A stretch of DNA of 64,000 nt. Origin: Macquaria australasica (lineage: Eukaryota > Chordata > Actinopteri > Centrarchiformes > Percichthyidae). Below the pieces are notes generated by a model, which made no database searches, was not told where the DNA came from, and saw nothing but the letters and a program-made list of their open reading frames with translations. This document shows positions 57,804 through 64,000 of this stretch, one piece after another. The position numbers and the translations under genes are program-made. Each line of letters opens with the position of its first letter. Within the stretch, counting starts at the first letter, position 1. The stretch is taken from contig SEMN01000701.1 in the NCBI GenBank assembly GCA_005408345.1, forward strand, positions 124,001 through 188,000, written 5' to 3'.

Positions 57804-57823
57804 TATATATATATATATATATA
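57802..57823. repeat. (AT)n microsatellite at the Tc1 terminus
   Basis: About ten AT units directly outside the Tc1 end, consistent with a TA target. Confidence 0.9.
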
Positions 57824-58110
57824 CTATTAGGGCTAGACTATAATTCAGTGTTACTGTTTATCATCTTTCAGTATTTACACTCAACAGAGGGAAAAAAATC
57901 CAATCACATTCCGTTGCTTGAGCTTCTATTACTCTTTGAGTGGTACCTAATGTAATTCTGACCCTTGAACAATAATCTCCCTGTGGTTCTAGGAGAGTGA
58001 CCATTTTGGTATGAAATCTTGTTAAGGGGACTCTTGAGAAGGGTTATGTTACTTCTTGGTGATGGACTAACAGGATGTGTCTTATACTTTATTTCATTTT
58101 TATGTTTCAG

Positions 58111-58407
58111 AATAGCGTCAACAGTATTGTCTCTGTAGTTCAGCATTATCAAACTGCTCTTCTGAATACCTTGAGGGACACAATGAAGAGGATCTTCAAA
58201 AGACATTCAGGCAGTATGGAGCAGCTCCAAGAGGAGGCATTGGAGACAATAGACAATTTTCAAGATCCTTTCTCCATAATGGCCACTATATACATGCAGG
58301 ACAGCACCATTCAGAAGCTTTTTAACCCAGTTAAACCAGAGGTGATAGTGGTCACTCAAAGGGTTCTTGCAATCAAAAACAAAAGTTTTTACTATATACA
58401 CCTCTAA
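58111..58407 (+). pseudogene. CACTA-like protein, fragment 1 (N-terminal part)
   Basis: After an acceptor-like TTTTTATGTTTCAG the frame reads NSVNSIVSVVQHYQTALL, then FQDPFSIMATIYMQDSTI and KPEVIVVTQRVL. I recognise no named domain. It is followed by a stop. Confidence 0.5.
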
Positions 58408-58536
58408 TTGTTGTCCAATTCCAGGACTTTTGATATGATCAACATCACACCACAGAGATGAGTTTTTGTATGACATTATTGATGGGAGCCTTTTGAAATC
58501 CCACCCACTGTTTTCAATAAAACCTTCTGCTTTGCA

Positions 58537-59309
58537 GGTGATTTTATACACTGATGAAATAGAGATATGCAATCCCCTGGGGTCACACGCTTCTGTAAAT
58601 AAATTACTGATGGTTTATTATAGTTTAGAAAACACAGACCCCAAGTTTAGGTCAAAGCTTGCTGCAATCAGACTCCTTGCTATAGCAAAAGCTATATATT
58701 GACAAGTGTGGTGTTGATGTATTGCAAAAAATTGATGAAGACTTAGAGTTGCTGTATAATGGTGTCAAAATCCAAACACAGAATGGTGAAATGGATTTAT
58801 TTGGTGCTGTAGTTTCAGTATGTGGTGACACACTTGCACAACATGAGCTTGTTGATTTCAAAGGAGTTGGTTTTGCTTACAGTAAATGTAGGTACTGTGA
58901 ATGTACCTTTGAGGAAATGCAAAGGAATTTTGACGAACAAAGTTTTACTAAAAGAACGGTGGACAAACACATTAGACAGTGCCTTGAAATAGAAAGGGCT
59001 AGCACAGACTTCTTGAAATCAGCCCTAAAAACCACCTATGGAATAAACAGAAGAAGCAAGTTGGTTGCTGAATGAGGTCAAAGGCTGGAAAATCAAACTC
59101 CACAGGATATAATGCACATCATTCTTGAGGGTGTTACACCCATGGAAATTAAGTGTGTGTTAAGATATCTTGTTCTCTCTGGACAGATGGAGTTGGACAT
59201 GTTCTATTCAGCCATACAGAGTTTTCCTTTTTCACCAATAGATGTACGTGACAAACCCTGTCCTATCAGTGTCAGTACCTTGGCATCTAATGACAACAAA
59301 CTCAAATAG
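58537..59309 (+). pseudogene. CACTA-like protein, fragments 2-4 (probable tnp2-type core)
   Basis: After TTCTGCTTTGCAG come three consecutive frames: VILYTDEIEICNPLGSHASV and KFRSKLAAIRLLAIAKA; DLFGAVVSVCGDTLAQHELV, CRYCECTFEEMQ (C..C pair) and TTYGINRRSKLV; then MHIILEGVTPMEIKCVL and ISVSTLASNDNKLK. The order (D-rich block, 'purchase-price' style GDTLAQHEL block, CxxC, then DIMH/ILEG-like) resembles tnp2 transposases, as inference only. At least two frame breaks. Confidence 0.55.
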
Positions 59310-59470
59310 TCCTCTGGGCAAATGCTGATCTTGTTGAAGATCATGCCTTTTCTGTTGAACAGTATAGAGAAAAATGTATATGTTCAGTTTGTTTTGGACT
59401 TAATTGAGATAGTTCAGATACTTTTTGCACCTGTTTTATCTGTGCATTAAGTGTATTAAAACTGAAAACA

Positions 59471-60189
59471 ATGATTGAACAGCATTTGAAACAGTTTAAG
59501 CCACTTTTTCCTGAGAATAATGTAATTCCTGAGCAACATTACATGCTGCATCTCCCTGCTCAAATTCTTTCTCTGGGCCCTTTGATAAGGCATATGTGCA
59601 AGAGAGTTAAGTCAAAGCACTGTTTTTTCAAACAGTGCTCATCTAAATTGAACTTCAAAAATGTCTGTTAGTCACCTGTGAACCATAATCAGCTTTTTGA
59701 ATGTTGTCAAAATGAAATGGGCACAGAGCATCCAATTTTTGTACATGAGAAGGAATTGGGTCCTGTCTCAGAAGTTACAAATATGGAGTACATTACAGCA
59801 AAGATTAGAGATTTTTGGGGGATTGATGGCATACAACATGCAGTCAAAGTAAAGTGGCTTATTCTCAATGGTAACAAGTATATCAGTGAAAGGTCTCTAA
59901 TAATCATCAATTCAAATGGGACAGTACCTGTCTTTGTGTGGTAGACTGTTTATTGTATTGTTTCGAATATCAGCTTTATGAGAATCTGGGTTTAAATAGA
60001 GATCTTTTAGCATGTGAAGGTGCTGTACCTAATTTTGCCCAGGCAACAGAGTTGATAGATGCTGAAAAGCTAGTTGATCATACATCATATTATCCAGTCA
60101 GTTTCAAAAACAGTGTGTATGTTTTGACAAAATATAACGTTGATGATGTCATTGCACTTGGAATGGAAATTAATAACCTACCTGGATAA
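59471..60189 (+). pseudogene. CACTA-like protein, fragments 5-7 (C-terminal part)
   Basis: Consecutive frames with HLKQFKPLFPENNVIPEQHY, LGPLIRHMCKRVKSKHCFFK (the RxMxxE/SKH-type motif), GPVSEVTNMEYITAKIRDF, then LACEGAVPNFAQATELIDAE and YYPVSFKNSVYVLTKYNVDD. It ends near 60189, before a poly(A) signal. Three frames are needed, so the gene is dead. Confidence 0.55.
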
Positions 60190-60599
60190 GGTTTGGAAGG
60201 AGTGTGCTGAGTTGATACTGCTGTGATTTGTTACTGCTTTGTAAATAAATGTGTTGATGACTTAACAAAAGTGTGATTATTAGCCAGTTGTTACTGGGCA
60301 GTCTTGAAACAAGTTGTCATAGCTAAAAACAGTCTTAAAAGACACAATGTGGCGTCTCTGACAGTAATTTAACTTGATGTGTATGTAAAATAGCTAACTT
60401 TAAGATTTACTAAGTAAGAAAAAAAAGACACATTTTCTTAAAACAATCTTAATAATCTTACACAATCTCCTCTTGCATAGTATATTATTCTCAAAACAAG
60501 ATCAATAAGACTTTATGGCTAGAAACAAGATTGCAAGTCTTGGTTAGATCTGGAGTTTTTGTAGTGTATATAAAGGTGTGCTCTCCCCTTTTGCCTTTT

Positions 60600-61020
60600 T
60601 AACAATGCTACCAGTGGCATCTAGGTAGACCAACACTTTCTCATCCCAAGTCATCAAATACTGACGCTTTGTCACGCCCCTGAGCGTCTCATACAGACGC
60701 ACAAGGTATCCTTTGGATTGAGGTAACAAAGCTACATGGTTAGGTTTAGGAAAAAATCATGGTTTGGCATAGGTCACATACGTAACATTATGCAACTTAA
60801 AACTTTAAATTAGTCAACGTTAACGTTTGGTTTCACATGGGACACAAACCCTGGTCTCCTGGGTGAAAGTCCTTTAGCGTCAAATACCGACGCTGCTGTC
60901 ACTGCCCTTGGTGTCTCATACAGGTGCACAAGGTACCCTTTAGTTACCCACGAACACTGGTTCCTCTGGGTGGAATTCCTGTATTATTTGACCCTTCCAT
61001 CCACCCGGACCACCTCCCTA
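60600..61020. repeat. dispersed repeat with TCTCATACAGACGCACAAGG units
   Basis: 'GTCTCATACAGACGCACAAGGTATCC' at about 60687 recurs imperfectly at 60925 ('TCTCATACAGGTGCACAAGG') and at 63930 ('TCTCATACAGACACACAAGG'). 'gtttcacatgggacacaaac' is shared with the interior of the MITE at about 26260. Confidence 0.6.
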
Positions 61021-61149
61021 CGGATAATATGAATGCGTGAGCATGCTTTACTGTTTAGGCAGGTGAAGAGTGAATTACAATAGTCAATTCTTGAAAAGAT
61101 AAATGCATGAATACATTTCTCCAAGTCAGAGAATGATAGAAATGATCAG

Positions 61150-61847
61150 ATTTTTGATCAGATCAATGATCTGAACAAAAGTCTGCTCAGCCAGAGAGAA
61201 GCAGAGTTAGCTGTAAACAAAAGGACATATGTTCAAAACAGTAAAAGACCAATAGTTTACACCATTACACAAATAATTTGTTTGCAAGTTGTATGTTTTG
61301 CTTTTGAGATGACATTTTGTTTGTCTCAGTGAGTTTTATTCTCTCTCAAATTCTTATTTTTGTTTGATATTTAAAAAGTTTTGTTTGATTTTATTGGCAC
61401 AAATCTAAATCCAAAAGCTTCAGGCTCATTATGTTCAATGCCATGGCGCTCATAACGACGAGTGGCAAAGAGGCATGATGACAAACAGTGGGGAATAACT
61501 TTTGACGAGGGACAGTGGTGTGTGTGTGTGTGTGTAGTGTACTAGCCTCTCTTCCCGCTGCTGGACGGCGTTGCAGCTGCTTCTGAAGCCTGGGGCGCTC
61601 TGCTCTGTGGCAGCGAAGCGATGGAGGGGCGTCTTTGTGAAGACAAGTAGTGGCGGGAGGGACCGCGGTCTCGGTGAGGCTCATGCTGTGGACAGCGAGC
61701 CCTATGAGGGATACGGTTTTGCAGCGGAACGAGCCGGTCGAAGTTGTGGGTTTGGTGGGAGGGGCTTAGCGGAGTGATACGAGGCAGCAGAGAGAGAGGC
61801 GGAAGGTTTTGCCTAGGTTGCACAGATTCTGCCTACCCCAGCTTTAA
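61150..61847. repeat. composite of two repeats from the ankrd6 introns
   Basis: 61150-61420 matches the 24.3-24.7 kb repeat. From about 61405 it switches to the right half of the TTAA element of 19.3-20.1 kb and ends at the same terminus CTGCCTACCCCAGCT plus TTAA (61844-61847). A (TG)n run lies at about 61518-61534. Confidence 0.7.
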
Positions 61848-62177
61848 GCATTGTGTGCTGTATGTAAACATTACAATATTTTGTTTATCACAAGCATAGA
61901 CTATTACCAATAATATAAAAAGGTATACGCTTACTGTTGTGATTAAGCAATAGCCTATCATTTAGCAATGAAATGATACATGTTATATAACTTGATTGTG
62001 ATGTGTGAAGCAATATGACATCTTTTTTGTTAGAGAATTACAATTACTTGCAACTTACCCCAGTGGTATGCTGTATATTGTATTTGAATGAAAAAGGACA
62101 CTTTTTGTATTGAGTCATCTTAATAAAAATGTTTTATAAACAAATACAAAAACAGTGCAGTAATAAAATCAGTGCAA

Positions 62178-62760
62178 TCAGTAATCATAAATCAACAGGA
62201 ATATAATATAATGGAACAGAACAGAATAGCTTACAGTATATATAATATTGGCTAATATGGCTTGAGAGCTCCAAGGGAAAGCAGCCTTTGACCAGCAGAT
62301 GGAGCCACTGGCAGGTTTAATCTGTTTCAGCTGGGCCGTCCCTGCAGTATTAGGGGGCAGAACAAAGACATGGGGATTTGCCACACTGCTGTTAGGCATA
62401 CAGGGTCTAACTTTCCTCTCAACTGCAGGAGGCAGGCTCTCTGGGCTCCTGATGGTAGTCTTTGGAGTAGAAATGCCTTGCTCCAGCACACTCTTCTCCT
62501 GTTTTCTTTCACATTTGCAGTACCTACAAATATTCCAAGTATTAGTTTTTGTATACCATAGTGTAATATGAGAGTACAATATATATACACACAAAATAGC
62601 ACAGATACTAGGTTACGTGTTTATTATGGTTGCACTATTCATCACCTGGACCTGGATAGTGGTCTTCTCCATCACCATGGCATTTGTTAAAATTACTTGC
62701 CGGATGTAGGGGGTTTGCTCTGGTGATGAGGCTCCAACGCTCAAACCTGACTCCATTAAA
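62178..62760 (-). other. unrecognised coding-like minus-strand stretch (possible two exons)
   Basis: On the minus strand, 62760-62650 reads MESGLSVGASSPEQTPYIR, then NAMVMEKTTIQ up to a possible donor, |GTCCAG. At 62522, after the acceptor-like ATATTTGTAG, a frame reads YCKCERKQEKSVLEQGISTP, then SLPPAVERKVRPCMPNSS, and stays open to 62178. Composition and lack of stops look protein-like, but I recognise no family and the splice sites are weak. It could be a host exon pair, a second transposon ORF or chance. Confidence 0.35.
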
Positions 62761-62794
62761 GCACCTGGGTCCACTGTACTCCTCGCAGAGTTTG

Positions 62795-62953
62795 ACTGGA
62801 CCTATGCATTTCATTGAGCTATTCTCAATTGCTTTGCTCTGTTTTCCAATAATGTATTACATGGAAGCTGTTTAATTTCTTATCACCAGTTACCAGTTAA
62901 GTACACTACTGGACCGATGCATTTCATTGAGCTATTCTCATTTGCTTTGCTCA
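62795..62953. repeat. local duplication of a 46-bp segment
   Basis: 'ACTGGACCTATGCATTTCATTGAGCTATTCTC' at 62795 is repeated with few changes at 62908, 113 bp later in the same orientation. Confidence 0.85.
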
Positions 62954-63271
62954 TATCACAACCTGTACACTATAACATTCTGAAACAATTCCTATGCACA
63001 GGGGCTAAATTAGCATACTCGGCAAACTACCCAAATACATTGACTGATCCATACATATCTATTTTGGCCTGTTTTATCTAATTGGGCATCCAAATAAAGA
63101 ATAAAAAACACAGATTACGTTGGTAAAATGTGAAATATGTAATTTCCTTCTTGTACTAATGATTAGGTAACGTCAGTGTTATTACCAAATAGCTAAACTG
63201 TTATTAACTATACATGATTTCCTATAGGCTAACACATGTAAGTGTTATCAGCAGCCTAAAATAAAGCATAG

Positions 63272-63296
63272 TTATCAGCTAGCTAGCTAGCTAGTT
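63272..63296. repeat. (AGCT)n short tandem repeat
   Basis: Five CTAG/AGCT units. Confidence 0.85.
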
Positions 63297-63507
63297 ATGA
63301 ATGGAGAATTGTTCGTGACTAAGCTAATTGTTACTGATGTTTGTTTGAAAAGTAGCCAGCTAGTTTACGTGCATATGAAATTTTCATTCACTGGCTCGCT
63401 ACCACTGTAGGTAAACCACATATTTTCAATAATTATACTTAATATTATAATATTCAAACTTCAAGACAATAGAATGGTAATGAACTTACCAAAAATATAG
63501 CAAAAGA

Positions 63508-63740
63508 TTCAATTCAATTCAGTTTTATTTATATAGCGCCATATCATAACAAAGTTATCTCAGGGCACTTTTTCGAATAGAGCAAGTCTAGACCGACTCT
63601 TTATATTTACAGAGACCCAACAGTTCCCACCATGAGCAAGCACTATGCGACAGTGGCAAGGAAAAACTCCCTTTTAACAGGTAGAAACCTCGAGCAGAAC
63701 CAAGGTGGGCGGTCATCTGCCTCGACGGTTGGGTTGAAAG
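63508..63740 (-). mobile_element. 3' end of the L2/Rex-type LINE
   Basis: The reverse complement of about 57370-57600: the (TTCAA)n tail 'TTCAATTCAATTCAG', then 'TTTATTTATATAGCGCCATATC', 'gagcaagtctagaccgactc' and 'ccaccatgagcaagcactatg'. It is heavily 5'-truncated, only about 230 bp. Confidence 0.92.
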
Positions 63741-64000
63741 TCAGTCCGAACAAAGTTGTGGCACTCAGGGACTTGACGTTTATGTCTGGGGTAGTTCTAC
63801 CAATTATGATTGGTCAAATTATGGATGGCGCAATGAAACGTGATTGGTTTTCACAATTCTTGGTAGTGGGGCGGCATCTGACTTAGGCAACAAAACTACT
63901 TGGTTAGGTTGAAAGCCTGGTGTGTCTCGGTCTCATACAGACACACAAGGTATCCTTGAGTGTCTGTATGAGACGCTGAGGGACGTGACAAAACATCTGT

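Larger units (their letters stand above)
58090..60566 (+). mobile_element. decayed CACTA/EnSpm-like transposon, 5' end not found
   Basis: Broken coding pieces on the plus strand are followed by a poly(A) signal (60243) and a right end '...CTCCAGATC'-type: on the minus strand it reads CACTACAAAAACTCCAG from 60566. Subterminal motifs 'TTCTCAAAACAAGATC' and 'CTAGAAACAAGATTG' are typical of fish EnSpm families. The matching left terminus was not seen, so the element is 5'-truncated or begins in degraded DNA near 57.9 kb. Confidence 0.65.

Overview
The window looks like nuclear DNA of a ray-finned (teleost) fish. It is AT-rich, its two recognisable genes are vertebrate (a connexin and an ANKRD6/diversin-type gene whose exons have clean GT/AG borders), and it carries a typical teleost repeat load: Tc1-like transposons, chromodomain Ty3/gypsy elements, Swimmer-like L1, L2-type LINEs, tRNA-derived SINEs, hAT and TTAA-flanked MITEs and a CACTA/EnSpm relic. 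The species cannot be named from sequence alone.

Region 1 (about 1-29.3 kb) holds the host genes, both on the minus strand. A single-exon connexin of the GJA10 type lies at 5007-6593. A 14-exon ankrd6-like gene runs from 29268 down to 16674. All exon phases join without a break and give about 699 residues: ankyrin repeats, a basic linker, a YQLYTLYR segment and a coiled-coil C terminus. GJA10 and ANKRD6 lie on the same chromosome arm in human (6q15, from memory), so this is probably conserved synteny. Between them are an unassigned first-exon candidate (12214-12384), a Tc1 copy and several MITEs and SINEs.

Region 2 (29.4-43 kb) is retroelement territory. A chromodomain Ty3/gypsy element (29372-35038, minus strand, 378-bp LTRs differing at one site, 5-bp TSD GGAGT) sits about 100 bp upstream of the putative ankrd6 start and in the same orientation. 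It is itself interrupted by a solo LTR (30404-30924, TSD GTGAG). A related but more decayed element lies in opposite orientation at 37844-42989 (TSD ATAAT). Between them are a hAT-type element with an 8-bp TSD and an LTR-like stretch.

Region 3 (43-64 kb) is layered transposon debris: hairpins and MITEs, L1 and L2-type LINE relics, a Tc1 copy broken up by three later insertions (a solo LTR, a short TIR element and a 3.5-kb LINE), a decayed CACTA-type transposase locus ending in TAGTG, second copies of repeats from region 1, and an unrecognised coding-like minus-strand stretch at 62.2-62.8 kb. I found no RNA gene other than tRNA-derived SINE heads, no CRISPR array and no prokaryotic feature. 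Part 2 concentrates on the gypsy/ankrd6 junction, the nested insertions, the long hairpins and the unassigned exons.
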